Assembly: GCA_903876795.1 (NCBI GenBank)
Contig: CAIRBK010000083.1
Location: 1-64,000, forward strand
Direction: 5' to 3'
Source: an uncultured Verrucomicrobiota bacterium
GTDB lineage: Bacteria; Verrucomicrobiota; Verrucomicrobiia; Opitutales; Opitutaceae
Length of the DNA: 64,000 bases
Below, piece by piece: positions 1-7,835 of the stretch. How positions within the stretch are numbered: the first letter of the stretch is position 1; the number at the start of each line of letters is the position of its first letter. A program made the translations under genes and the position numbers. The notes beneath the pieces were generated by a model that was not told where the DNA came from, ran no database searches, and saw only the letters and a list, made by a program, of their open reading frames with translations.

Positions 1-1
1 C

Positions 2-139
2 ATCGAAACCTACCTGGCCGAACGAAACCTCACCCCAAAGCCCTACCGCTGGCGTGCAGACGGCGCCTCCATCCTAAAGAAAATCAGCGCCGCCCGTGCC
101 GCACTCAATAGTAAAGACATTAAAGGGTCAGCACACTAG
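2..139 (+). CDS. IS630-type transposase, C-terminal fragment (runs in from window edge)
   Basis: An open frame enters from the left edge and stops at the TAG at 137-139, giving 45 residues. The segment reads IETYLAERNLTPKPYRW, followed by RADGASILKKISAARAAL. This closely resembles the extreme C-terminus of IS630-family (DDE) transposases, where a Y-x-x-x-N-x-x-P-K-P-[FY]-x-W motif precedes an I-L-x-K-I-x-R-A-R helix. Only the tail is visible, so I cannot tell whether the element is intact. No inverted repeat was identified between 140 and 299. Alternative: a solitary degraded remnant. Confidence 0.6.
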   Translation: METYLAERNLTPKPYRWRADGASILKKISAARAALNSKDIKGSAH

Positions 140-299
140 CGTTCTAAATTCAAACCTCCACCATTATCAACCATTCACATGCCAGTTGAGCAACCTTGGG
201 GAGATTTACGGTTGGCGTCCGACTCAGAACGCTTTGAAGCCGCCCCCAAATCTATCGCTTGCCCATCCCCCTGTGGCTCCTCACCGTCGGCGGTCTCGC

Positions 300-2342
300 A
301 TGGCTTTTCCCACTCCTCCCGCGATTCTCGTCGAACGCTCCCTTCTCTCCGGTGAGCTCGACGCCACCCCCTCGGCCGCCCTCCTGCGCCTCTACGCCTG
401 GATGCAGCTCGCCCGCTCGGCCGACAACCGCATCCTCGACCTCTTCCGCCAGGGTCTCATCAAAGGCACCGTCACCGGCGGCCAAGGCAACGAGGGATTG
501 ATCGTCCCACTCATCCTGCTCGCCGACAAGTCCATCGACGCGGTCTCCTTCACCCATCGCGATTTCGGCGGACATCTCCTGTGGAGCGACCACCTCTGCG
601 ATCACCTCAACCAATATTTTGCCAACGCCCTCAGCCCCACCCAGGCCCGCGAAGGCAACGTCCACCACGGCGACGTCAAAAACCGCTCGCTGCCCATGAT
701 TTCCCATCTGGGCTCGATGATCTCCCATGTGATCGGCGTGACCGACTCCCAACGCCGCCAGGGTAAACCCGCCGTCGGTTTCACCTTTTTCGGCGATGGC
801 AGCTCCAGCACCGGCGACGTGCACGAGTCGCTCAACCTCGCTTCGCTCCTCTCGCTCCCGATCCTCTTTGTGATTGAGAACAACCAATACGCCTACTCCA
901 CCCCCGTCAGCGAACAATTCGCCGCCGGCACCGAGCTCTGGCAACGCGCCGCCGGCTACGGCATCGAGGGCTTCTCCCTCGACACCACCACCGGCGACAT
1001 GGAAACCGTCACCCGCACCCTCGCCGCCGCCATCGAAAAGGTCCGCACCACCTCGCGTCCCGTTCTCATCGAGGCCCACACGGTGCGAATGCGCGGACAC
1101 GCCGCCTACGACACCTGCGACTACCTCAAGCCCGGCGAACTCGACGCCATCCTCGCCCGCGATCCGTTGCCCCGGTTCCGCGACAAACTCGTCGCCGCCG
1201 GCCACGCGGCCGCCCTCGACCGGATCGACGCCGAGCTCCACGCGTTCATCGAGGCGTGTATCCAGGTTTCCCTCGCCGTGCCCCGCCCCGCGCCCGACGC
1301 CAGCATGCTGGCCGAGGTCTTCTCCCCCGCCGCCCCGGCCTTCCCGTGGAAACCCGCGCCCGACGCGCCCGAGCAACTCACCTTCGCCCAGGCCATCAAC
1401 ACCGCACTCCGCAAAGTCCTCGCCGAAGACCCCCGCTCGCTCCTGCTCGGCCAGGACATCGGCACCTACGGCGGCGCGTTCAAAGTCACCGAAGGCCTCC
1501 TTGAGGACTTCGGCCGTGCCCGCGTTTTCAACACCCCGCTCGCCGAGAGCGCCTGCACCGGCTGGGCCATCGGCCTCGCCCTCAACGGCCACCGCCCGAT
1601 CGAGGAATTCCAGTTCGCCGATTTCTCCACCGAGGCCATCACCCAGATCACCCTCAACGCCGCCACCTACCACTTCCGCGCCGGTGCATCCGTACCGCTG
1701 GTCTTCCGCCTACCCTGCGGCGGCGGACTCACCATGGGCTCCTTCCATTCGCAGGAACTCGAATCGCTCTTCCTGTCGATGCCCGGTCTCAAGGCGATTT
1801 ACCCGAGCACCCCGCAGGATGCCTTCAACGCCATCCTAGCCGCCTACGAGGACAACAACCCCGTGCTGGTCTTCGAACACAAGGGCCTTTACCGCCGCGG
1901 CAAACACGCCGTGTCCTGGGATAACAACTACCGCGACGTCTGGCAGCCCAAGCTCCTCCGCTCCGGCGGCTACGCGACGTTTGTCACTTACGGCGAGATG
2001 ACCCTGGCCGCAGCCGAGGCGTGCGACTACTTCGCCCACGAATACGAAATGACCTTCGACCTGTTCGACCTGCGCGGACTCGCCCCTCTCCGGCTCGACG
2101 CCATCAAAGCCTCGCTTGCGCGCACCCACCGCCTCGTCGTGCTCCACGAAGGCCGCCGCACCCACGGCTTCGGCGCCGAGTTGGTCGCCCGCCTGACCGA
2201 GGAGCATTTCTTCGATCTGGAAGCCCCGCCCTTGCGCATCGGCTCCGCCGACATGCCGGTCCCCTTCGCTCCCGAGTTGGAATTGGCCTACCGACCCACC
2301 CGCGAAAAACTCATCGAGCAAATCGCCGCCTGGATAGGGTAA
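300..2342 (+). CDS. Fused 2-oxoacid dehydrogenase E1 alpha/beta subunit (branched-chain type)
   Basis: A 680-residue protein joins an E1-alpha half (about 1-350) to an E1-beta half (about 370-680). The alpha half carries the thiamine-diphosphate motif GDGSSSTGDVHE...NNQYAYS. The beta half carries LLGQDIGTYGGAFKVTEGL and the EEFQFADF segment of transketolase-like beta subunits. Such proteins decarboxylate a 2-oxo acid (often a branched-chain one) and transfer the acyl group to the E2 lipoyl domain; the exact substrate cannot be read here. The ATG at 300 is preferred over in-frame codons further upstream because alignment with the family begins near MAFPTPPAILVERSLL. No E2 or E3 gene is adjacent. 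Confidence 0.85.
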   Translation: MAFPTPPAILVERSLLSGELDATPSAALLRLYAWMQLARSADNRILDLFRQGLIKGTVTGGQGNEGLIVPLILLADKSIDAVSFTHRDFGGHLLWSDHLCDHLNQYFANALSPTQAREGNVHHGDVKNRSLPMISHLGSMISHVIGVTDSQRRQGKPAVGFTFFGDGSSSTGDVHESLNLASLLSLPILFVIENNQYAYSTPVSEQFAAGTELWQRAAGYGIEGFSLDTTTGDMETVTRTLAAAIEKVRTTSRPVLIEAHTVRMRGHAAYDTCDYLKPGELDAILARDPLPRFRDKLVAAGHAAALDRIDAELHAFIEACIQVSLAVPRPAPDASMLAEVFSPAAPAFPWKPAPDAPEQLTFAQAINTALRKVLAEDPRSLLLGQDIGTYGGAFKVTEGLLEDFGRARVFNTPLAESACTGWAIGLALNGHRPIEEFQFADFSTEAITQITLNAATYHFRAGASVPLVFRLPCGGGLTMGSFHSQELESLFLSMPGLKAIYPSTPQDAFNAILAAYEDNNPVLVFEHKGLYRRGKHAVSWDNNYRDVWQPKLLRSGGYATFVTYGEMTLAAAEACDYFAHEYEMTFDLFDLRGLAPLRLDAIKASLARTHRLVVLHEGRRTHGFGAELVARLTEEHFFDLEAPPLRIGSADMPVPFAPELELAYRPTREKLIEQIAAWIG

Positions 2343-2474
2343 TCCCCCCGGGTTGGCACGGCCTTCGTGTCGTCCGCCAAGCCAACCGGCATGGACAGCG
2401 GCGACAACAAACTGGATGCCGGCGATGATCCGCGCTTGGCGCTGCCTCCGTGCTGCCTTCACAGTGCCGAAGCC

Positions 2475-3329
2475 ATGTCCGCCGCAGTTCTCAATATCTC
2501 CACTTACAAGTTCGCGCCTCTCGAAGCCGACACCCTGCCCCCTCTGCGTGATCGCCTGCGTGCGGTATGCGCGGACCTGGGGCTGAGAGGCACGATTTTG
2601 CTGAGCCCCGAGGGCATCAATCTCTTCGTCGCCGGCCCGAACGAACGAGTAAACGCATTGCTCGCCGAGTTGCGGACCGTACCCGGTCTGGCGGATCTCG
2701 CCGCCAAGGAGAGCTACAGCGCGGAACAGCCGTTCAACCGGATGCTGGTGAAGATCAAGAAGGAGATCATCGCCTTCGGTGTGGAGGGCATCGACCCGTC
2801 GCGCCGGCCCGCGCCGAAGCTCGCGCCGCGCACACTCAAACAATGGCTCGACGAGGGCAGGCCCGTCACGCTGCTCGACACCCGCAACGACTACGAGGTG
2901 AGACTGGGCACGTTCAAAGGGGCGGTCGATCCACGCATCGACCACTTCCGCGAGTTCCCCGAGGCCGTGCGCAGGCTGCCCTCCGAATTGAAGTCACAGC
3001 CGGTAGTGATGTTTTGCACCGGGGGTATCCGCTGCGAAAAGGCCGGGCCATTCATGGTGCGCGAGGGCTTCGAGCAGGTCTTTCAGCTGGAAGGCGGCAT
3101 TTTGAAATACTTCGAAGAGTGCGGCGGCGACCACTACGTGGGCGAGTGCTTCGTCTTTGACCGACGGGTGGGTTTAAACCCCGAGCTCAAGGAAACCGGT
3201 TCGGTCCTCTGCTGGCGGTGCCAGATGCCACTGACGCTCGCCGACCAGAAAGACCCGCGCTATGTTTACGAAAAATCCTGCCCGTATTGCTTCCAGACAG
3301 AACCACACACAGAGGCCGGAGCGGGTTGA
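2475..3329 (+). CDS. trhO: tRNA uridine(34) hydroxylase-type rhodanese protein (TrhO/YceA family)
   Basis: A 284-residue protein starts with the acylphosphatase-like N-terminal domain of the TrhO family ([11 protein letters not shown]...[16 protein letters not shown]). A rhodanese domain follows ([21 protein letters not shown]) with the catalytic loop [12 protein letters not shown] Cys-rich tail (CWRCQMPL...CPYCF) follows. Family members hydroxylate U34 of certain tRNAs on the way to 5-oxyacetyl or methoxy uridine. The ATG at 2475 is used because family similarity begins there; an in-frame ATG at 2367 would add 36 unrelated residues. The gene stands alone, 132 bp after the E1 gene. Confidence 0.85.
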   Translation: MSAAVLNISTYKFAPLEADTLPPLRDRLRAVCADLGLRGTILLSPEGINLFVAGPNERVNALLAELRTVPGLADLAAKESYSAEQPFNRMLVKIKKEIIAFGVEGIDPSRRPAPKLAPRTLKQWLDEGRPVTLLDTRNDYEVRLGTFKGAVDPRIDHFREFPEAVRRLPSELKSQPVVMFCTGGIRCEKAGPFMVREGFEQVFQLEGGILKYFEECGGDHYVGECFVFDRRVGLNPELKETGSVLCWRCQMPLTLADQKDPRYVYEKSCPYCFQTEPHTEAGAG

Positions 3330-3338
3330 TTCCACCGT

Positions 3339-3413
3339 CAGGGGTGTGTTTCAAAAGCCACTTCCCCGGTTTTTTTCGCCTTTTTTGTGGTTTAGTAATT
3401 CTAGGACACCCTG
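3339..3413. repeat. Short inverted-repeat segment in the trhO-pilin gap
   Basis: The arms CAGGGGTGT (3339-3347) and ACACCCTG (3406-3413) are inverted, and GCCAC/GTGG lies just inside them. The left arm continues GTGTTTCAAAA, which resembles the end of the 170-bp element at 45373-45542 (GTGTTTCTGAAA). It may be a remnant of the same family, but the match is short. Confidence 0.3.
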
Positions 3414-3674
3414 CCCGAAAGCAAAGGATGCGCAATTTCGATTATCCTAAATTCCGCAGTTGAAAGTCGTCTTTCAGAGGCAAATTCGCACATTTGCGCT
3501 TCACCCGTTAGATGAAAAAATCGTGCCCCGAAAACACCTCGGAAATCGAGTGCTTCGACACGCCTAAGTAGCCGATTTTCAGTGTCATGCCGACATACCT
3601 GCCAACTGCGGCGCAGTTGAAAATCAATCCATCAATCGCGCCTTTTAGGATTATGCAGGGCGGTATGACGGCAC
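3414..3674. other. Non-coding gap between trhO and the pilin pair
   Basis: I see no credible gene here. The gap contains small dyads: GAAAG-TCGT-CTTTC near 3463, a 15-bp palindrome AACTGCGGCGCAGTT at 3603-3617, and matching arms GATTTTCA/TGAAAATC around it (about 3573-3625). The palindrome cluster could form a cruciform or an RNA hairpin. No regulator can be named. Confidence 0.4.
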
Positions 3675-3704
3675 AAAAAACGCCTTCCCTGCGTGGGGAA
3701 GGCG
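3675..3704 (-). terminator. Rho-independent terminator after pilin copy 1
   Basis: Read on the minus strand, a 9-bp GC-rich stem (arms 3696-3704 and 3681-3689, CGCCTTCCC on the plus strand) is followed directly by six T residues (3675-3680). It sits just downstream of the stop of the minus-strand pilin gene. Confidence 0.85.
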
Positions 3705-3730
3705 TGGTACAACCAACGGAACGCAGGGCG

Positions 3731-4084
3731 TTAGTTGTTATAAGTCACCGTGCGGGCACCGGCCACACCCGTGGCCGTGAGCGTCTCACCTTGGGTCAGG
3801 TTCGTTGGATAGCTTTCACCGGCAACGGTGGCGACGTTCTTGATGTACTGCGTGCTATTGGTACCCACCAAATCAGCGGAACCGACCGTGCTGCGGCCCT
3901 GCTCAAGGAAGTACTGGTCGGCGGCAGAGGACAGCTGGCGAAGATTATTTGTGACAGCCTTGTCCTGCGAGCTGGCGCGCACCTTCTGGAAGGCGGGAAT
4001 AGCCATGGCGGCGAGCAGGCCGATGATGACCACGACAATCATGATTTCGACGAGGGTGAAGCCCTTATTGGAACGGGTTTTCAT
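3731..4084 (-). CDS. Type IV prepilin-like protein, copy 1
   Basis: This 117-residue protein has a short basic leader (MKTRSNKG) cut before F, then the class III prepilin signature FTLVEIMIVVVIIGLLAAMA with the conserved Glu at mature position 5. The first 30 residues form the single hydrophobic helix; the rest is a small globular head without a recognisable Cys pair. It should be processed by a prepilin peptidase and assembled into a type IV pilus or a type II secretion pseudopilus; no assembly genes are nearby. A clear ribosome-binding site (GAAAGGA) precedes the ATG. It is almost identical to copy 2 just upstream. Major pilin versus pseudopilin cannot be decided. Confidence 0.88.
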   Translation of the reverse strand: MKTRSNKGFTLVEIMIVVVIIGLLAAMAIPAFQKVRASSQDKAVTNNLRQLSSAADQYFLEQGRSTVGSADLVGTNSTQYIKNVATVAGESYPTNLTQGETLTATGVAGARTVTYNN

Positions 4085-4254
4085 ATGAGTCCTTTCGAGG
4101 TATTGGTTTTGGGAGACTTAAACGTAAGGAGTGCAAGTAATCAACTCGATGATCCGCCATTCGCAAGCCGCAATAGATAAGTAGGGGCAACTTAGGCTCA
4201 GATGGGTCTCATGATCCCTTATCCTCATCGGAGGATTCCACGCCCATTGTCTGC

Positions 4255-4284
4255 AAAAAACGCCTGCCCGATAGAGGGCAGGCG
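4255..4284 (-). terminator. Rho-independent terminator after pilin copy 2
   Basis: On the minus strand a 9-bp stem (arms 4276-4284 and 4261-4269; CGCCTGCCC on the plus strand) is followed by six T residues (4255-4260). Its presence between the two pilin genes suggests separate transcription units. Confidence 0.85.
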
Positions 4285-4309
4285 TTGAGAGAAAAACCGG
4301 TGTTAAACC

Positions 4310-4663
4310 TTAGTTGTTGTAAGTCACCGTTCGGGCACCGGCAACACCCGTGGCCGTGAGCGTCACGCCTTGGGTCAGGTTCGTTGGATAGCCTTCACCG
4401 GCAACGGTGGCGACGTTCTTGATGTACTGCGTGCTGTTGGTACCCACCAAATCAGCGGAACCGACCGTGCTGCGGCCCTGCTCAAGGAAGTATTGGTCGG
4501 CGGCAGCGGAGAGCTGGCGAAGGTTGTTCGTCACAGCCTTGTCCTGGGAGCTGGCGCGCACCTTCTGGAAGGCGGGAATGGCCATGGCGGCGAGCAGGCC
4601 GATAATGACCACGACAATCATGATTTCGACGAGGGTGAAGCCCTTATTGGAACGGGTTTTCAT
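4310..4663 (-). CDS. Type IV prepilin-like protein, copy 2
   Basis: This 117-residue prepilin shares the leader MKTRSNKG and FTLVEIMIVV helix with copy 1. The two proteins differ at only a few positions: SSAADQ/SAAADQ, GESYP/GEGYP and QGETL/QGVTL. The ATG at 4663 is chosen because a GAAAGGA ribosome-binding site lies just upstream and because it matches copy 1; an in-frame ATG 12 codons upstream would lengthen the leader oddly. A 14-bp inverted repeat (TGTAAA-CA-TTTACA) lies about 100 bp upstream and may be an operator. Function is as for copy 1: a pilus or pseudopilus subunit exported to the envelope. Confidence 0.88.
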   Translation of the reverse strand: MKTRSNKGFTLVEIMIVVVIIGLLAAMAIPAFQKVRASSQDKAVTNNLRQLSAAADQYFLEQGRSTVGSADLVGTNSTQYIKNVATVAGEGYPTNLTQGVTLTATGVAGARTVTYNN

Positions 4664-4765
4664 ATGAATCCTTTCGGGTATTGGTTTTGGAAGGCTCAAA
4701 TGCGAGCAGTGAGCAGAACTAAGAACATGCTAGGAACGCTCGCAAGCAGTAAGTTGTCAGAGAAA

Positions 4766-4779
4766 TGTAAACATTTACA
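4766..4779. promoter_or_regulatory. Inverted repeat upstream of pilin copy 2 (possible operator)
   Basis: TGTAAACATTTACA has 6-bp arms around a 2-bp centre, about 105 bp upstream of the pilin start codon. This is typical size and symmetry for a dimeric regulator site, but nothing identifies the regulator. It is a pattern observation only. Confidence 0.3.
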
Positions 4780-4871
4780 AACCCGTGGTGGAACTCCTCA
4801 CACTAAAAAAACCTGTCAAACGGCCCCGATCAACGCGCCTCACAATCGGCCTGAAATCGAGCTATCGGAAA

Positions 4872-4912
4872 CGAAGAAACCCGATCGGCGGGATCGGGCT
4901 TCTTCGTTTTTT
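4872..4912 (-). terminator. Strong hairpin at the end of the act/cco-like operon
   Basis: Arms 4872-4886 (CGAAGAAACCCGATC) and 4892-4906 (GATCGGGCTTCTTCG) form a nearly perfect 15-bp stem with a 5-base loop, 17 bp past the last stop codon of the minus-strand operon. The six-T run (4907-4912) is on the plus-strand side; on the minus strand only TTT follows the stem. The position argues that it ends the operon. Confidence 0.7.
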
Positions 4913-4928
4913 GGATCTGTTGAATAAA

Positions 4929-5606
4929 TTACTCGAACGGCTTGAGTTCGGCGTCCGTCCAAGGCTTGGAGCGGGCCTTCTCCGCAGCCAATATCTCCTT
5001 CACTTTTTCCTTGGTAACCACCGGGGCCGAATTGCCCCACTCCTGACGGATGTAGGTCAGAACTTGGGAGATTTTTTCTTCGTTCCAATTATAGCCACCA
5101 CCCGGAACTTTGCCGAAGGCGGGCATCGCTCCGTTGTAGGTGTTGCCTTTGACCACGATGGGGCCGTTGAGGCCGTGCAGTAGGATTCGGATCAAAGCCT
5201 CTTCTTTGCCAAGCACCTGCTCGGAGCCGGCCAAGGGCGGGTAAACTCCCGCGACACCCAAACCGGTGTTTTGGTGGCAGGCGGCGCAGACTTGTTGATA
5301 AGATTTTTTGCCGGCGGCGATGACCTGCTCGGGGGTGAGTTCCTTGGCGCCAGTGCCGGCGGCGGTCTTCGGGTCGAAGCGCTGGTCATACACGGTCGGG
5401 CTGAAGCCCGCTCGATAGTGAACGACGTAGACACTCGTCACAAAGATCATCGTCGACACGAAGCCGAGGAGGAAGAGCGGCATCGTTTTGAATCCTTCCT
5501 TGGGCTCGGGCTTCTTGGCGACCAGCTCGGCGTGAACTTGCTGGAGGCTCTCGTCGGATGCGCCGGACTGACCGGCGGAAAGATTATTGTTCTGATCGGC
5601 GCTCAT
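4929..5606 (-). CDS. Monohaem membrane-anchored cytochrome c (CcoP-like position in act operon)
   Basis: A 225-residue protein has a hydrophilic N-terminus, one membrane helix (about 42-65, FLLGFVSTMIFVTSVYVVHY), then a cytochrome c domain. That domain has one haem motif CAACH (about residue 110) and a likely axial Met in NGAMPAFG. It is the last gene of the minus-strand act operon and overlaps the preceding gene by 4 bp (ATGA). By position it is the third subunit of a CcoN/O/P-like trio, but it has one haem where classical CcoP has two. It probably takes electrons from the CcoO-like protein or from complex III and faces the periplasm. A specific name is not warranted. Confidence 0.8.
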   Translation of the reverse strand: MSADQNNNLSAGQSGASDESLQQVHAELVAKKPEPKEGFKTMPLFLLGFVSTMIFVTSVYVVHYRAGFSPTVYDQRFDPKTAAGTGAKELTPEQVIAAGKKSYQQVCAACHQNTGLGVAGVYPPLAGSEQVLGKEEALIRILLHGLNGPIVVKGNTYNGAMPAFGKVPGGGYNWNEEKISQVLTYIRQEWGNSAPVVTKEKVKEILAAEKARSKPWTDAELKPFE

Positions 5607-6295
5607 TTATGACCCTCCTGCTTGGCTCCGGCCTTGGGAGCGGGCGCGGTGTAAATATTCTTGGTCTCCGGGTAGGCGTAGGTGTCCTTCAGGCTTAACA
5701 GGTAGGCGACCAGGGCCTCGCCACGCGAGGTGGGCACCACTTCATAACCGGCGGCGGGGGCCAAGGCTCCCGAAAGTTTCAGGGCCTTGGACGATCCCTG
5801 GCCGATGATCGGCTGCGTCTTGAACAAGAACGCATAGCGGGGCATGTTGGACTCCCTCACCACGGAAGTGGGGGCGTAGAGATATTTGAAGAGCCACTCG
5901 GCGTTATGCTCGGTGCCATCGGCGTTTTTACGCGCGGCAAAATTACGGAGATCCGGACCGACACGCTGCGAGCCAAGGAGAACACGCTCATCGCGAAGGT
6001 AGTCACGGGCAACACTCTGTCGCTCGCCCCAGCCTCGGCCTCGTTCACCGAAATCGGCGCCAAAGCCCTCACGGCGCACCTGCTGCGTGTGGCAGGCCAC
6101 GCAGCCGAGATCTTGGTAAACCAGCTTGCCTTGAGCGGCGAGGCCGGGAAGAGGCTGCGGGAAGGCCTTGCCCTCGTCTTCATCGACATGGGTCGTGAAG
6201 GCGCCATAGGTCAGCTGGTTGGTCAGCACAAGACCGACAAATGAGAACGAAAGGGCGCAGAAAATACCGAGGAATAGAAAGGGAGCGGGTTTCAT
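5603..6295 (-). CDS. CcoO-like monohaem cytochrome c subunit
   Basis: A 230-residue protein has one N-terminal membrane helix (about 3-27) and a CcoO-type cytochrome c domain. The haem site is GCVACHTQQVRREGFG, followed by RVGPDLRNFAAR and a Met ligand candidate in ESNMPRYAFLF, in the order and spacing seen in CcoO/FixO. It overlaps both neighbours by 4 bp and so is translationally coupled to the CcoN-like gene upstream. In true cbb3 oxidases CcoO relays electrons to CcoN. Here the partner CcoN-like subunit has no haem ligands, so the haem c can only pass electrons elsewhere, for example to a soluble cytochrome or another oxidase. Confidence 0.82.
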   Translation of the reverse strand: MKPAPFLFLGIFCALSFSFVGLVLTNQLTYGAFTTHVDEDEGKAFPQPLPGLAAQGKLVYQDLGCVACHTQQVRREGFGADFGERGRGWGERQSVARDYLRDERVLLGSQRVGPDLRNFAARKNADGTEHNAEWLFKYLYAPTSVVRESNMPRYAFLFKTQPIIGQGSSKALKLSGALAPAAGYEVVPTSRGEALVAYLLSLKDTYAYPETKNIYTAPAPKAGAKQEGHK

Positions 6296-7761
6296 CGGGA
6301 GACCTCCGGTTGAGCGGCCAGGAGAACCTTGACCGAGCGCACGCTCGGGGCGGAGGCGCGGGCAAGGGTCCAGAAGAAGTTGAGGGCAAAGGCGATTTGG
6401 CCGATGGCGAGGACGAGCAGCCCGACATTGGCGGAGAAGAGGTAAGGCAGCGATGCCTGCGTGATACCGGCAAAGGGCACCTTGGCATCGGCCAAAAGGG
6501 CACCCTGAGTAAGTCCACCGAGTGCAAGTGAACCCACCAGCAAGATGACGCCAAGAGCAGAGGCAACAAAGTGCACGCCGGCCAGCGGGACGCTGGCCCA
6601 GTCGCTATTCAGGACGCGCGGCACGATATAGTAAAGTGCTCCGAAGACCACCATGCTGAAAAAACCGTAGAGGCCCAACTGGCCTTCGGCGGCGGTGAAG
6701 TATGTGAACTGCGTGAGGGAGGCGAACCCCTGGGTCGCCCCGGCGATCAAGGCGAGCAGCCACAAGGCAAACGCAACCGCCCCGAAGACAATGAAGCGCA
6801 GGGTTAAACTGCCTTTAAGCGCTGACCAGTGGCCGGACAGCGTTCCGAAGACATTCATGCCGATCACCACGAGCGGGACAATCATCATGAAACTGGCGGC
6901 CGCACCAACAGTCTGCACCCAGGCGGGCACCGGTCCTCCCAGCAGGCGGGAGAGACCGGCCCAGCTGCCAAAAACCACGAGCCACCAAAATGCCAGCGAG
7001 GCCAGATAGTAGTTGGAAACCGGTTTCAAGAGCAACTTGGGAAGGAAGTAATAAACCGCAGCCAGCGCGACGGAAGCGAACCAGAGCAAGAAAAGGTTGG
7101 ACGTGAACCAGACGTGGACGATCGACTGTACGGTGCCGCGAACCGGAGCGAACACCAAGAGCACTTGCGCGACAGAATAGATCCAAGGAAATGCAAACAG
7201 CGCGGCAAAGAGATACCATTGAGAGGCGTAGATCTCAGAAGAGCGACCGGAACGATAGACAACCAGCGACCAAGCGCCAATCAAGGCGTAGGCGACCAGC
7301 AACAGGGGAGCGGCGAAGCCAGGCATCTCCAGCCACTCGATGGAGGTCGAGAAACCGAGGATTATCCCACCGACGCCTAGGGTGACGCCGACATTCCAGA
7401 AAGCTGCCCCGAGCAACAAAACACCGGAGCCGGGAAGCATCCCGCGAGAGAGGCGGGCCATGAGCCAGAGACTCACCGCGAAGGCGGCATTAAAACCCCA
7501 GCCGTAAATAAAGGCATTGCTCTGGGCCGGCTGGATGCGGCCGTATGTCATGAACTCGCAGGTATCGAGAAATCCGGGGGTGTGTAACTTCCAAGCGGCA
7601 ATGATGCCGAGGACACTGGCCGCCAACAGCCAGATCAAGGCGGAGCTGATGAGGACCGTAAGCGGCGTGCGCAGCGAGGCGTCGATGACGGAAGCTTCGT
7701 GCGGCTGCGAAGACGGACGTTCAGGTGTCAGATCTGATGGGAGGCTGGAATCGGTGGCCAT
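6292..7761 (-). CDS. CcoN paralogue lacking all haem and copper ligands
   Basis: A 489-residue polytopic membrane protein with about 12 hydrophobic helices and clear cbb3 subunit I features: GRIQPAQSNAFIYGWGFN, VYYFLPK and ALNFFWTLARA. Compared with the true CcoN in this window, every ligand His is replaced. The low-spin haem b ligands (H61, H347 there) are Q80 and Q361. The CuB ligands (H207, H257, H258) are S221, S271 and R272. The high-spin haem ligand (H345) is E359. The fold is thus kept without cofactors, so it cannot reduce O2 or NO. The gene sits in the act operon, coupled to a CcoO-like gene. It is inferred to be a structural scaffold or proton/ion-path module for its cytochrome partners. 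Relaxed-selection decay is unlikely given intact length and hydrophobicity. Confidence 0.85.
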   Translation of the reverse strand: MATDSSLPSDLTPERPSSQPHEASVIDASLRTPLTVLISSALIWLLAASVLGIIAAWKLHTPGFLDTCEFMTYGRIQPAQSNAFIYGWGFNAAFAVSLWLMARLSRGMLPGSGVLLLGAAFWNVGVTLGVGGIILGFSTSIEWLEMPGFAAPLLLVAYALIGAWSLVVYRSGRSSEIYASQWYLFAALFAFPWIYSVAQVLLVFAPVRGTVQSIVHVWFTSNLFLLWFASVALAAVYYFLPKLLLKPVSNYYLASLAFWWLVVFGSWAGLSRLLGGPVPAWVQTVGAAASFMMIVPLVVIGMNVFGTLSGHWSALKGSLTLRFIVFGAVAFALWLLALIAGATQGFASLTQFTYFTAAEGQLGLYGFFSMVVFGALYYIVPRVLNSDWASVPLAGVHFVASALGVILLVGSLALGGLTQGALLADAKVPFAGITQASLPYLFSANVGLLVLAIGQIAFALNFFWTLARASAPSVRSVKVLLAAQPEVSR

Positions 7762-7835
7762 CGTGGGTTTGTGCTCGATACAAGCAGTGGGACGGGCCGG
7801 CGGACGGATTAACTCCGCAAACGCCGGCGGTCACA

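Noticed and set aside
6292-7761. Nitric oxide reductase or quinol oxidase identity for the CcoN-like protein
   Set aside because: NorB and all active haem-copper enzymes keep the six His ligands; none is present here.
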